In this document: positions 7,915-17,328 of the stretch, in pieces
Layout: each line of letters begins with the position of its first letter
How positions within the stretch are numbered: the stretch's first letter is position 1
Source of the DNA: Imperialibacter sp963977595
GTDB taxonomy: Bacteria; Bacteroidota; Bacteroidia; Cytophagales; Cyclobacteriaceae
DNA length: 64,000 bases
Direction: 5' to 3'
Assembly (NCBI RefSeq): GCF_048007035.1
Contig: NZ_CP180355.1
Coordinates: forward strand, 2,852,001-2,916,000
Notes under the pieces: model-generated
Database searches by the model: none
Told to the model about the DNA's origin: nothing
What the model saw: only the letters and a program-made list of their open reading frames with translations
Made by a program: the position numbers and the translations under genes

Positions 7915-8774
7915 TGAGTCAATACGAAATTCGTCCGCTCCAGCACAATGACCTGAGGCAAATGCACAGGTCGTTTTTGGAAGCGTTCTCTGAATATCCC
8001 GTGCCTATGCAGCTTAGCTATTCTCTTTTTAAAAAGAGGATGCTTGGCAAGCTGAATATCAGATTTGACCTTTCGTTTGGGGCGTTTTCAGGTCAGAAGC
8101 TGGTGGGGTTTATATTTCACAGCCTGAACGAATACAAAGGCATTACCAGTATTTACAATGGCGGTACAGGGGTGATTCCCGGGCACAGAGGCAACCGCCT
8201 GACCCGACAATTGTATCTGGCGTTTCAGGAGAAAGCTGGCACGCAGGCAAAAAGATGTGTGCTCGAGGTAATTACTGTCAATGAAGTCGCTATCAAAGTT
8301 TATGAAGAGATCGGTTTCCGAAAAGTGGGGTTCTACAATTGCTACAAGCTTAACAAGGTACTTGAGCCTTCTAATCTAAACCAAGACGAATTTCTGATTG
8401 CCTGTGGTTCCCTCAGCAGGATAGATTTGTACCAGCAACTGGACAGCGTGGAAACTTCGTTTTCTGACACGTTCGATCAGTTGGCATACAATGCATCCTC
8501 CGAGACCTTCGTGGAGTGCCGTAGTGGCGACAGAGTGGTTGGTTACATTATTTTTCAGGCTCAATCCGGAAGGATAACACGCATGGCTGTTGATGCCAGC
8601 TTGAGAAGAAAGGGTATTGGCACACGACTAGTTTATGAAGCGTATATTCAAAGTGGAAAGAAAAACCTGACTGCCATTAACATCCCTGAAGCTGCAAAAG
8701 ACATTGCAGGTTTTTTGCTGAACGTCGGGTTCGAAAACCAGGTAGATCAATGGGAAATGGAGTTGACGCTATGA
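7914..8774 (+). CDS. Tandem GNAT acetyltransferase
   Basis: The 286-residue protein seems to hold two GNAT folds. The first (about residues 1-145) has the acetyl-CoA loop VIPGHRGNRLTRQLY and the typical VNEVAIKVYEEIGFRKVG end. The second (about 150-286) has VDASLRRKGIGTRLV and the NVGFENQVDQWEM tail. Both loops fit the Arg/Gln-x-x-Gly-x-Gly/Ala pattern, so both could bind acetyl-CoA. The substrate cannot be read from the sequence. It starts on the last base of the csaA stop and overlaps the murF-alr start by four bases, so it forms part of one operon with cell-wall synthesis genes. Confidence 0.88.
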   Translation: MSQYEIRPLQHNDLRQMHRSFLEAFSEYPVPMQLSYSLFKKRMLGKLNIRFDLSFGAFSGQKLVGFIFHSLNEYKGITSIYNGGTGVIPGHRGNRLTRQLYLAFQEKAGTQAKRCVLEVITVNEVAIKVYEEIGFRKVGFYNCYKLNKVLEPSNLNQDEFLIACGSLSRIDLYQQLDSVETSFSDTFDQLAYNASSETFVECRSGDRVVGYIIFQAQSGRITRMAVDASLRRKGIGTRLVYEAYIQSGKKNLTAINIPEAAKDIAGFLLNVGFENQVDQWEMELTL

Positions 8775-11227
8775 GGAGAAACATACTATTTTCCGACCTG
8801 CCAAAGCTTTGTAAAGGCAAAATCAGCGGTGCTGATACTCCATCAGCAGTCCTGTCGCTGTCACTCGACTCACGCAAAGTATTTCCTGGTGAGGGGGCTG
8901 TTTATTTTGCTATTAAAGGGCCAAACCACGATGGCCACTCTTTTCTCTGGGAGGCATATCAAAAAGGCTGGAGACTGTTTGTGGTGGAGTCTCTGCCAAA
9001 GGACACTGAGCGGTTTGAAAGTGCCTCTTTCTTTCTCACAAGCGACTCCCTGCAAACATTGCAGGACCTGGCGGCTGCCCACAGAAGTCAGTTCAGCCTG
9101 CCTGTAGTAGCTATCACCGGAAGCAACGGAAAAACCATTGTGAAAGAATACCTGTATCAGCTACTGGCCAGCAGTGTATCCGTTGTCAAAAGCCCAAAGA
9201 GCTGGAATTCGCAAGTTGGAGTGCCGTTGTCGGTATGGCCGCTGGCCGAGCACCACGAAGCTGGAATTTTCGAGGCAGGTATCTCACAACCAGATGAAAT
9301 GGCTCACCTTAAAAATATTATCCAGCCTACCATCGGCATCATCAGCAACATTGGACCCGCTCACGACGCACTTTTCACATCCAGGGAGCAAAAGCTTGTT
9401 GAAAAAATGAAGCTCTTTGAGGGCTGCAAAAAGCTAATTTACTGCACAGACCATTTCGCTATAGACAGATTCCTGTCAGGCAATGTATTGCCGGGAGTAG
9501 CCCGAATAGGCTGGGGGCAGGGAAAGGGCGCAAAATATGCCGTTAGTACAGTTGGAAGCAAACTGAAGCTAGCATGGGAAATGGGCGAGGTTGAGATTGA
9601 CCTGCCTTTTACAGATGACAAATCGGTTGAAAACCTTTGTCATGCCGTGGTAACTGCACTCGAAATGGGAATCAACCCGAGCTCCCTGGCCCGGCAGGTA
9701 TCAGTGTTGTCTGCCATCCCTATGCGGCTGTCGCTGAAAGAAGGGGTTTTCGGCAGTCGACTGGTCGATGACTCTTACAACAACGATTTTCAGGGACTGG
9801 AGGCCGCACTTGACCTGGCTATCACCCATAGCCACGGCAAGCCAATCTCTGTTGTTCTTTCTGATATACTCCAGGCTGGTGAAAATGAAAAGGAGCTGTA
9901 CCAGCATGTGAACGACATGTTGATGAGCAAGGGTGTCTCAAAATTAGTTGCCATTGGCCCGACTATCTTCGCCTATGGGGATGCTTTCAGGATGGCCTGT
10001 GAGACTTATGTATCCACGGAAGCATTCCTGGAGCAGGTCAAGGAAAAACAATTCGCTGGACAAACGGTGCTGATTAAAGGAGCCAGGAGTTTCCGGTTTG
10101 AAGAGATTGTAAAAAAGTTGCAAGCCAAGGTGCACAGAACTGTGCTGGAGGTAAACCTGGAAGCGCTGCAGCATAATTTTCAGTTTTACAAAAGCATTCT
10201 TGAGCCACGAGTGAAAACCATGGTGATGCTGAAAGCATTTGCATACGGGAGCGGGAGCGGCGAAATAGGAAGAACACTTCAATACCTTAAGGCTGACTAT
10301 GTGGCTGTCGCTTACCCCGACGAAGGTGTCTTGCTTCGAGAGCAGGGTGTTCATCTTCCGGTGATGGTCATGAACGCACCCGAAGAAAGCTTTGATAAAC
10401 TGCCAGCATATTCCCTAGAACCAGAAATTTTCTCGCTCTCGCAGTTGCAAAACTATGGCGAGTGGTCATTGGGCAAGAGTGGAGTTCCCCCTATTCATAT
10501 TAAGGTGGATACAGGCATGCACAGGCTTGGCTTCGTTGCCGATGAAATAGAGGCAATTGCTGAGGTGCTTGATCGATATCCAAATATCAAAGTAGCCTCT
10601 ATTTTTTCTCACCTCGCTGGCTCCGAAAACAGTGCCTTTGACGACTTCACTCATGTTCAGGCCAAGACCTTTCTTGATTGCTACGAACAGTTGTCCCAGC
10701 ACCTTGGCTACAAACCCATCCGCCATCTGGTAAACACAGCAGGCATCAGCCGATTCAAATCGTATCAGTTTGATATGGTAAGAGTAGGCATTGGCCTGCA
10801 CGGCATCGAGTCTACGGAGGAGAAGCAAGGGCAACTCACAGTGGTGGCAAGGCTAAAAACCGTGGTGTCTCAAGTCCGGAGGCTGGCAGCCGGACAGACT
10901 GTTGGCTACAGCCGGGCTGGCAAAACCAATAAGGACACCGATGTGGCTACCATTGCTATCGGCTACGCTGATGGCTACCCCAGGTCGCTGGGAAATGGCA
11001 AAGGGAAGGTGCTGATTAAGGAGCAACTGCTGCCTACCATTGGCAGCGTTTGCATGGACATGACGATGGTGGACGTAACGGGCGTTGATGTGCGGGAGGG
11101 CGACGAGGTAGTAGTGTTTGGTGAGCACCCATCTGCAAACCAGGTTGCGGAATGGGCAGGCACGATTCCCTATGAAATCCTCACTTCTGTGTCTGAGCGA
11201 GTAAAGAGAGAGTATCTGAGCTTTTAA
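8771..11227 (+). CDS. murF-alr: Bifunctional UDP-MurNAc-tripeptide:D-Ala-D-Ala ligase / alanine racemase
   Basis: An 818-residue fusion enzyme of peptidoglycan synthesis. The N-terminal half is MurF, which adds D-Ala-D-Ala to the UDP-muramyl tripeptide: the ATP loop ITGSNGKT is at residues 115-122, followed by the NIGPAHDALF and DDSYNNDF motifs. The C-terminal half is alanine racemase: the PLP lysine is Lys488 (MLKAFAYGSGSGE), with GYSRAG, IAIGYADGYPR and VCMDMTMVDV downstream. One chain thus makes D-Ala and uses its dipeptide. This fusion is usual in Bacteroidota. The start is taken as the ATG at 8771, which forms an ATGA overlap with the GNAT gene, instead of an in-frame GTG-region start 21 bases upstream. 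Confidence 0.95.
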   Translation: MRRNILFSDLPKLCKGKISGADTPSAVLSLSLDSRKVFPGEGAVYFAIKGPNHDGHSFLWEAYQKGWRLFVVESLPKDTERFESASFFLTSDSLQTLQDLAAAHRSQFSLPVVAITGSNGKTIVKEYLYQLLASSVSVVKSPKSWNSQVGVPLSVWPLAEHHEAGIFEAGISQPDEMAHLKNIIQPTIGIISNIGPAHDALFTSREQKLVEKMKLFEGCKKLIYCTDHFAIDRFLSGNVLPGVARIGWGQGKGAKYAVSTVGSKLKLAWEMGEVEIDLPFTDDKSVENLCHAVVTALEMGINPSSLARQVSVLSAIPMRLSLKEGVFGSRLVDDSYNNDFQGLEAALDLAITHSHGKPISVVLSDILQAGENEKELYQHVNDMLMSKGVSKLVAIGPTIFAYGDAFRMACETYVSTEAFLEQVKEKQFAGQTVLIKGARSFRFEEIVKKLQAKVHRTVLEVNLEALQHNFQFYKSILEPRVKTMVMLKAFAYGSGSGEIGRTLQYLKADYVAVAYPDEGVLLREQGVHLPVMVMNAPEESFDKLPAYSLEPEIFSLSQLQNYGEWSLGKSGVPPIHIKVDTGMHRLGFVADEIEAIAEVLDRYPNIKVASIFSHLAGSENSAFDDFTHVQAKTFLDCYEQLSQHLGYKPIRHLVNTAGISRFKSYQFDMVRVGIGLHGIESTEEKQGQLTVVARLKTVVSQVRRLAAGQTVGYSRAGKTNKDTDVATIAIGYADGYPRSLGNGKGKVLIKEQLLPTIGSVCMDMTMVDVTGVDVREGDEVVVFGEHPSANQVAEWAGTIPYEILTSVSERVKREYLSF

Positions 11228-11230
11228 GGC

Positions 11231-11395
11231 CTAGCCACACCCAAGGTTTTTCTTAAAATCCCTTTCTGGAATGCCGCCAAACTTACTCTCTTCCTCAGTC
11301 TCCTGATTTTTATCAGGCCTGATAGAAGTCAGCTTTTTTGGCCTTTCGTTTTCCTTATTTCGGCCTTCGGATTTCTCTTTTCTTTGTTTTTTCAT
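11231..11395 (-). CDS. Small basic protein of unknown function
   Basis: A 54-residue, very hydrophilic protein (MKKQRKEKSEGRNKENER at the start) with a neat C-terminus, PERDFKKNLGCG. The pattern of a Lys/Arg/Glu-rich body and a conserved-looking Gly-Cys-Gly end reminds me of small orphan proteins found across Cytophagales, but I cannot name a family. It is convergent with murF-alr with three bases between the stops. An earlier in-frame ATG at 11416 is possible; 11395 gives the more natural basic start. Confidence 0.5.
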   Translation of the reverse strand: MKKQRKEKSEGRNKENERPKKLTSIRPDKNQETEEESKFGGIPERDFKKNLGCG

Positions 11396-11451
11396 GTGAA
11401 TTTGAATGAATGACAAGAATCAGGTTTGAAAACCGAAACAAATTTAGCAAT

Positions 11452-11467
11452 TTTGAACTAATCTAAA
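11452..11467. promoter_or_regulatory. Candidate iron-regulator operator before feoAB
   Basis: TTTGAA-CTAA-TCTAAA is an imperfect inverted repeat 13 bases before the feoA start. It looks like the TTTAGA-N4-TCTAAA type sites expected for DtxR/Fur-type iron regulators, with two mismatches in the left arm. Position before ferrous iron uptake genes supports it, but no binding data exist here. Confidence 0.35.
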
Positions 11468-11479
11468 TAAGAATAGAGG

Positions 11480-11698
11480 ATGAGAACAGTAGCTGATATG
11501 CGTCCGGGAGAAAGGGGAACTGTTACAGGATTTTCTGATCAGGAGCTTTCCATAAAGTTATTAGAAATGGGTGTCTTGCCTGGTACGGAAGTTATTATGA
11601 AGATTATTGCCCCCTTTGGTGATCCGGTTTGCATAGAAGTTTCTGGCTATAACCTGTCCATGAGAAAGAACGAGGCATCGACTATTTCACTCCTCTAA
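11480..11698 (+). CDS. feoA: Ferrous iron transport protein A
   Basis: The 72-residue protein is a single SH3-like FeoA domain (MRTVADMRPGERGTVTGF, LLEMGVLPGTEVIM, GDPVCIEVSGYNLSMRKNEA) of normal length. FeoA is a small cytoplasmic partner of the FeoB ferrous iron transporter. It ends four bases before feoB, so the pair is one operon. Confidence 0.96.
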   Translation: MRTVADMRPGERGTVTGFSDQELSIKLLEMGVLPGTEVIMKIIAPFGDPVCIEVSGYNLSMRKNEASTISLL

Positions 11699-11701
11699 AG
11701 A

Positions 11702-13819
11702 ATGCCTGATTCACATAAAGTTAAAGTTGCGCTCGTAGGAAACCCTAATGCGGGCAAATCATCGCTTTTTAATTACCTCACAGGTCTCAATCAAAAAATT
11801 GGCAATTTCCCGGGAGTAACGGTTGATAAGAGGGTAGGTAAGGCACATCTACCCAATGGCCAGGCGATAGAGGTGCTCGATTTACCAGGTACCTATAGCA
11901 TTTATCCCCGTTCGATGGATGAGCAGGTAGTGGTAGACACACTTCTCAACGAAAATGCGGCCGACTACCCTGATGTCGTCATAGTCATTGTCGATGCCTC
12001 CAACCTTAAAAGAAACCTTTTACTTTTTACTGAAGTTCACGACCTAGGCATTCCGGTCATTCTCGCCCTCAACATGATGGACGTGGCCAGCCAGAAAGGG
12101 CTGGACATTAACGCCACCGCTCTGAGCAGGGTGCTCGAGGTTCCGGTTGTTTCAATCAACGCCAGAACGGGCGCCGGGCTCGACAGACTAAAAAATGCAC
12201 TAACTATTCCTCTAGGACCGGTTACCCCACCACTTTACGACGTGCTGGCATTAGCTCCCGAGGCTATAGAGGAAACCAAAGAAAAACTGGAGCTGGATCA
12301 CAACTACAAGGCATACCAATACCTGATCAACTCCCCCACTTTGCCCAGCCTCAACGGTGACGGCGAGTCGATTGCCAAGCACATTATTCAGAAGCACGAC
12401 CTTGAGGTGAGAGTTATTCAGGCTCATGAAACGCTTGAGCGCTACTCAATGATTGATGGTATTCTTGCCAAGGTGCTCAGCAGAAAGCCTACCCAGGAAC
12501 AACGACAGTTTTCGAACAAGCTCGACAGAGTTTTGACACACAAGGTATGGGGCTACCTGATCTTCTTTCTGGTGCTTTTCCTGATGTTTCAGTCAATTTT
12601 TGCCTGGGCAGAACCGATGATGGATTTTATAGACTTGACTTTTTCTGCGCTATCAGATTTTGTAGGGTCTGTTCTGCCTGACGGCATTCTCAATCGGCTA
12701 ATCACCGAAGGCATCTTACCCGGCATTGGCGGCATAGTTGTCTTTATTCCCCAAATTGCCTTCTTGTTTGCCTTCATCGCCATCCTTGAAGAATCAGGTT
12801 ATATGGCAAGGGCTGTTTTTCTCATGGATAAGATCATGAGAAAGTTTGGTCTGAACGGGAAAAGTGTGGTTCCCTTGATTTCCGGAGTTGCCTGTGCTAT
12901 TCCAGCAGTGATGGCCACCCGAAACATCGACAACTGGAAAGACAGGATCGTGACCATCATGGTGACGCCCCTGATGAGCTGCTCGGCAAGGCTGCCGGTT
13001 TACACCATATTGATTGCCCTTGTAGTGCCTTCTACTTCCGTTCTCGGGTTCTTCAGTCTGCAGGGTGTGGCCCTTATGGGGATGTACCTGCTTGGCTTTA
13101 TCGCCGCTTTGCTCTCCGCCTATGTGATGAAGCTCATTATGAAAATGAAAGAACGCAGCTTCTTTCTTATGGAGCTTCCGATTTACAGAATGCCGAGATG
13201 GAAAAATGTGGGTATCACCATCGTTGAAAAAGTAAAGACCTTTGTTTTCGAGGCGGGAAAAGTAATTTTGGCGATTTCTATCGTGCTATGGGTGCTTGCA
13301 TCTTACGGGCCAGGCGACGCTCTCACTAAGGCGGAAGAAACCGTACAACAAGAGAGCGCTCATCTGAATCTTTCGGAAGAGGAAATGGATGACAGGGTTG
13401 CCTCCTATAAGCTTGAGCACAGTTATGCTGGTTACCTGGGCAAGGTAACAGAACCGGTTATTGCTCCCCTGGGCTATGATTGGAAAATTGGCATTGCCCT
13501 TATCACCTCGTTTGCTGCCAGAGAAGTGTTCGTAGGAACAATTGCCACCATATATAGCGTGGGCTCGGCAGGAGAAGACAATACAACCATCAGACAAAGA
13601 CTGGAAAAAGAAAAAAATCCGAAGACCGGCGGCCCCATGTTTACCACGGCTGTTGCCTTCTCTCTGCTTGTCTTTTATGCATTCGCTATGCAGTGCATGA
13701 GCACCATCGCCATCGTTTATCGGGAGACCAAAGGCTGGAAATGGCCTGCCATCCAATTATTTTATATGTCTGCGTTGGCCTATTTGTCCGCATTGGCCGT
13801 ATACAATTTGTTATCATAG
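11702..13819 (+). CDS. feoB: Ferrous iron transporter B
   Basis: A 705-residue Fe2+ transporter of the inner membrane. The N-terminal G domain has G1 GNPNAGKSS, the G2/G3 region FPGVTVDKR and DLPGTYS, and G4 NMMD. It is followed by a helical linker and a membrane part with about eight segments that includes the FeoB gate motifs ESGYMARAVFLMDK and VPLISGVACAIPAVMATR, and SCSARLPVYTI. The length is slightly under that of E. coli FeoB and no FeoC gene follows. The iron-regulated expression expected for feoAB would be served by the inverted repeat at 11452. Confidence 0.97.
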   Translation: MPDSHKVKVALVGNPNAGKSSLFNYLTGLNQKIGNFPGVTVDKRVGKAHLPNGQAIEVLDLPGTYSIYPRSMDEQVVVDTLLNENAADYPDVVIVIVDASNLKRNLLLFTEVHDLGIPVILALNMMDVASQKGLDINATALSRVLEVPVVSINARTGAGLDRLKNALTIPLGPVTPPLYDVLALAPEAIEETKEKLELDHNYKAYQYLINSPTLPSLNGDGESIAKHIIQKHDLEVRVIQAHETLERYSMIDGILAKVLSRKPTQEQRQFSNKLDRVLTHKVWGYLIFFLVLFLMFQSIFAWAEPMMDFIDLTFSALSDFVGSVLPDGILNRLITEGILPGIGGIVVFIPQIAFLFAFIAILEESGYMARAVFLMDKIMRKFGLNGKSVVPLISGVACAIPAVMATRNIDNWKDRIVTIMVTPLMSCSARLPVYTILIALVVPSTSVLGFFSLQGVALMGMYLLGFIAALLSAYVMKLIMKMKERSFFLMELPIYRMPRWKNVGITIVEKVKTFVFEAGKVILAISIVLWVLASYGPGDALTKAEETVQQESAHLNLSEEEMDDRVASYKLEHSYAGYLGKVTEPVIAPLGYDWKIGIALITSFAAREVFVGTIATIYSVGSAGEDNTTIRQRLEKEKNPKTGGPMFTTAVAFSLLVFYAFAMQCMSTIAIVYRETKGWKWPAIQLFYMSALAYLSALAVYNLLS

Positions 13820-13834
13820 GAACAAATCGTAGAA

Positions 13835-15625
13835 ATGGACGAAAAAGAAGCGTTTTTCAAGGCTCGCATTACCGCATTTGAACATCAGACATCGGAAGTT
13901 GCCAGTAAGCTCAGAGAGTGGTCTACCTATAGAATAGGCATTTTTGTAGTATCCATCATTGCTTTAGTCTATTTCGCCAATGAGAGAATGGCGTGGCCGG
14001 TTTTCCTTGTTCTCGTGGGCTTCTTTTTGATTTTTGGTTCGCTTGTAAATGTGTACAACAAAACGAAAAAGAGGCTTTCGTTTCTTAAATCGATGCTGAC
14101 GGTCAATCAAGATGAAGTCAGAAGGCAACAGCTCGACATCAAGCACCTTTCGGATGGCAATGAATTCCTCAGCGAAAATCACCCTTATGTAGCCGATCTC
14201 GATATTTTCGGGCGGCATTCCATTTTTCAGCTCGTCAACCGTGGATCGACCCCGCCGGGAACGGCCACCCTTGCTTCGTGGCTAAGCTTCCCGGCAAATG
14301 CCAGCGTTGTTAGCCCCAGGCAGCAGGCTGTTCGTGAGCTTGAAAGTCAAATCGAATGGAGGCAGTCTTTTGAGGCCTTTGGGAGGGTGAATCTTCCGGA
14401 TAAGTCAAAGCCGGTAGTGCCCTTAGAGCAGCTTTTGTCAAAGCCAGCCCCTATCTCTCAAGGCTTTAAAATTTGGGCAGCCGTTTCTATGGCTGTTTCG
14501 CTGGTCATTTACGGATTGGCGATCTCGTCTGTGCTGGTTTGGCAGTGGGTGTTTCTAGCAGCAATTTTCAACAGCTTTTTTCTCGTTGCACTGATGAAGT
14601 CAATGAACGAGGAGTATCAAAAAATGCAGGGTCTGTCAAAACAGTTATCCGTCTATGTAGATTTGTTCAGTTGCATTGAAACGGGCAAGTTTGAAAACAG
14701 CTTGCTTCGTGAACATCAGTCTGTTTTGATAGGCACAGGCCAATCTGCATCAGTAGCCTTCAAAAAACTGCACGACGTGGTAAATCGGTTCGACAACCGG
14801 ATCAATATGGTTTATCAAATACTCAACTCGTTTCTTCTGCTCGACTTTTGGCTTATTACGCTGGCACAAAAATGGTTTGACGAGAACATTGATCACGTGG
14901 GCGGTTGGATGGAAGCCCTGGGCAAAATGGAGGCCATCAGCAGCCTTGCAGGGTTCGCCTTTGCCAACCCGGCCTATGTCTACCCGGAAATGTCGGAGCG
15001 AGATTTCGACCTAAAAGCCAGTCAGCTCGGCCACCCTTTGATTCCAGCGGCTAAACGAGTTGTAAATGATTTCGTGCTTGATGGCAAGGGGCTAATATTG
15101 ATTACAGGATCCAACATGTCAGGAAAGAGCACTTTCCTGCGGACAGTGGGTGTGAACTCTGTGCTGGCGTTGGCAGGGGCACCAGTCTGTGCCGGCGGCA
15201 TGACGATCTCCTATATGGAGCTCTTCACCAGCATGCGCACCCACGATGACCTATCGGAAAGCGTATCGTCTTTTTATGCAGAGCTAAAAAGGCTCAGGCA
15301 GCTTTTGGATCTATTGGAAACAGGAGCTCCGGTTCTCTACATGCTCGACGAGGTATTGAAAGGCACCAACTCAGAGGACAGGCATATTGGCACAAAAGCC
15401 CTCGTGAGGCAGCTGCTCCGAGAGAACGCAGCTGGCTTTATTTCTACCCACGACCTCTCCTTAAGCGAGTTGGGCAATACCGACCCGCTTGTAAGCAACT
15501 TCAGCTTTAACAGCCTTGTGAAGGGCGATGAGCTGCTGTTCGACTACAAGCTGACCGAGGGGCCCTGCAAAAGCTTCAACGCCTCACAACTGATGAAGAA
15601 CATAGGAATAGAAATAATTCCCTAA
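13835..15625 (+). CDS. Membrane-associated MutS-like ATPase
   Basis: A 596-residue protein whose C-terminal third is a MutS-type ATPase: Walker A ITGSNMSGKST (423-433), the MutS signature THDDLSESVSSFYAEL, and Walker B YMLDEVLKGTNSEDR. The mismatch-recognition domain of MutS is missing. Instead, hydrophobic segments near residues 33-50, 54-72 and a pair around 210-250 point to a membrane location, which is strange for a DNA repair factor. Such MutS-related membrane proteins are common in Bacteroidota but their role is not established to my knowledge. The gene starts 15 bases after feoB and ends 17 bases before purK. Confidence 0.85.
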   Translation: MDEKEAFFKARITAFEHQTSEVASKLREWSTYRIGIFVVSIIALVYFANERMAWPVFLVLVGFFLIFGSLVNVYNKTKKRLSFLKSMLTVNQDEVRRQQLDIKHLSDGNEFLSENHPYVADLDIFGRHSIFQLVNRGSTPPGTATLASWLSFPANASVVSPRQQAVRELESQIEWRQSFEAFGRVNLPDKSKPVVPLEQLLSKPAPISQGFKIWAAVSMAVSLVIYGLAISSVLVWQWVFLAAIFNSFFLVALMKSMNEEYQKMQGLSKQLSVYVDLFSCIETGKFENSLLREHQSVLIGTGQSASVAFKKLHDVVNRFDNRINMVYQILNSFLLLDFWLITLAQKWFDENIDHVGGWMEALGKMEAISSLAGFAFANPAYVYPEMSERDFDLKASQLGHPLIPAAKRVVNDFVLDGKGLILITGSNMSGKSTFLRTVGVNSVLALAGAPVCAGGMTISYMELFTSMRTHDDLSESVSSFYAELKRLRQLLDLLETGAPVLYMLDEVLKGTNSEDRHIGTKALVRQLLRENAAGFISTHDLSLSELGNTDPLVSNFSFNSLVKGDELLFDYKLTEGPCKSFNASQLMKNIGIEIIP

Positions 15626-15642
15626 TTTCGCTGCATCAAACC

Positions 15643-16776
15643 ATGGCAACAGTAAACAGAAAAATTGGCATTCTAGGTGGTGGCCAGCTTGGGCGCATGC
15701 TCATACAGTCCGGCATCGATTTTAACATCCCCTTCAAAGTAATCGACCCAGACCCTTCAGCTCCCTGCAAAGACCTTGTAGACGGATTTGTTAATGGCAA
15801 TCTCAAAGACTTCGAAACGGTCTATCAATTTGGTAGGGACTGTGATGTTGTTACCATAGAAATTGAGCATGTGAACACACAAGCGCTCAGAAAACTGGAA
15901 GAAGAAGGCAAAAAAGTTTTCCCTCAGCCCCATATTATTGAGCTGATCCAGGACAAGCGACTCCAGAAGCAGTTTTATCAAAAGGAAGGCATTCCCACTG
16001 CAGAATTTGTTCTGACCGAAAGTGCAGCCGATGTTGCCGCTCATGCCGACTTTCTGCCAGCAGTAAACAAGCTAGGAAGAGAAGGCTATGATGGCCGTGG
16101 TGTTCAGGTAATCAGGTCCGAAAAAGACTTGGCCAAAGCATTCGATCAACCGGGGCTTTTGGAAAAACTGATAGACTTTGAGAAAGAGCTTTCCGTAATT
16201 GTCGCCCGAAATGAGCAGGGCGAGATCAAAACCTTTCCTGTGGTGGAATTGGTTTATCATCCAGAGGCGAATCTCGTTGAGTTTTTGTTTTCTCCAGCAC
16301 AGATTTCAAGTGAAGTGGAACAGAAGGCCAGGGCCCTTGCTGAAAAAGTGATCACCAAACTTGGGATGGTTGGGCTGCTGGCGGTGGAGATGTTTCTTAC
16401 CAAAGACGGCGAGATTCTCGTTAATGAAGTTGCCCCCCGGCCTCACAACAGCGGACACCAGACGATAGAGGCGAATATTACCTCCCAATATGAGCAGCAT
16501 CTGAGATCCATCTTAGGGTGGCCCCTGGGAAGCACCAGAGCACATACTCCGGCTGCCATGGTCAACTTGCTCGGAGAGGAAGGTTTTCAGGGAGAAGCTG
16601 TTTACGAAGGACTGGAAGAGGTGCTGCAAAAAGAAGGGGTACATCCTCACCTTTATGGCAAAAGGCTAACAAAGCCTTTTAGAAAAATGGGGCACGTGAC
16701 CATAGTCAACGAAAGTGCTGAAGACCTGAAAACCCTGGCTTATTGGGTAAAAGATAAACTGAAAATAAAGGCATAA
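15643..16776 (+). CDS. purK: N5-carboxyaminoimidazole ribonucleotide synthase
   Basis: The 377-residue enzyme is an ATP-grasp ligase that makes N5-CAIR from AIR, ATP and bicarbonate in purine synthesis. The N-terminal GILGGGQLGRML, the ATP-grasp core (KLGREGYDGRGVQVI, EKLIDFEKELSVIVAR) and the metal-binding EMFLTKDGEILVNEVAPRPHNSGH are intact. It lies one base before purE, which uses its product, so the two form an operon. Confidence 0.97.
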   Translation: MATVNRKIGILGGGQLGRMLIQSGIDFNIPFKVIDPDPSAPCKDLVDGFVNGNLKDFETVYQFGRDCDVVTIEIEHVNTQALRKLEEEGKKVFPQPHIIELIQDKRLQKQFYQKEGIPTAEFVLTESAADVAAHADFLPAVNKLGREGYDGRGVQVIRSEKDLAKAFDQPGLLEKLIDFEKELSVIVARNEQGEIKTFPVVELVYHPEANLVEFLFSPAQISSEVEQKARALAEKVITKLGMVGLLAVEMFLTKDGEILVNEVAPRPHNSGHQTIEANITSQYEQHLRSILGWPLGSTRAHTPAAMVNLLGEEGFQGEAVYEGLEEVLQKEGVHPHLYGKRLTKPFRKMGHVTIVNESAEDLKTLAYWVKDKLKIKA

Positions 16777-16777
16777 A

Positions 16778-17314
16778 ATGGCTGAAGATAAAAAACCAAT
16801 AGTAGGCGTGATCATGGGTAGCCAGTCGGATCTCACTGTGATGCAGGAGGCTGCAGAAATACTGGAAGAGCTAGGTGTTCCCTGCGAAGTAACCATTGTC
16901 TCAGCACATCGCACCCCACACAGAATGATTTCCTACGCTGAGCAAGCCCGCAAACGAGGCCTGAAAGTAATTATAGCCGGTGCAGGCGGCGCAGCGCACC
17001 TTCCAGGCATGGTCGCTTCCATCACCACCTTACCTGTGATTGGAGTGCCGGTTAAATCCAGGAATTCTATTGATGGCTGGGACTCTATCCTTTCTATTCT
17101 ACAAATGCCTGGCGGTATTCCGGTAGCAACAGTAGCACTGGACGGAGCCAAAAATGCTGGAATACTTGCAGCTGAGATTGTTTCGACGTTTGATGACAAG
17201 GTTGCCGACGCCTTGCAGGCCTACAAAGACAAACTAAAATCTACAGTCGAGGACAGTGCCACCAAGCTCGAAAGTCAGGGGTGGAAGTCCGCACAAATAG
17301 GTTTCAAAAAATAG
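16778..17314 (+). CDS. purE: N5-CAIR mutase
   Basis: The 178-residue enzyme is a class I PurE, which converts N5-CAIR to CAIR. It shows GVIMGSQSDLTVM, the catalytic His region SAHRTPHRM, AGAGGAAHLPGMVA and PVIGVPVKS. It follows purK by one base. The stop lies 14 bases before the convergent terC stop, and no clear terminator is seen between them. Confidence 0.97.
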   Translation: MAEDKKPIVGVIMGSQSDLTVMQEAAEILEELGVPCEVTIVSAHRTPHRMISYAEQARKRGLKVIIAGAGGAAHLPGMVASITTLPVIGVPVKSRNSIDGWDSILSILQMPGGIPVATVALDGAKNAGILAAEIVSTFDDKVADALQAYKDKLKSTVEDSATKLESQGWKSAQIGFKK

Positions 17315-17328
17315 CTCAGCTACAACTG

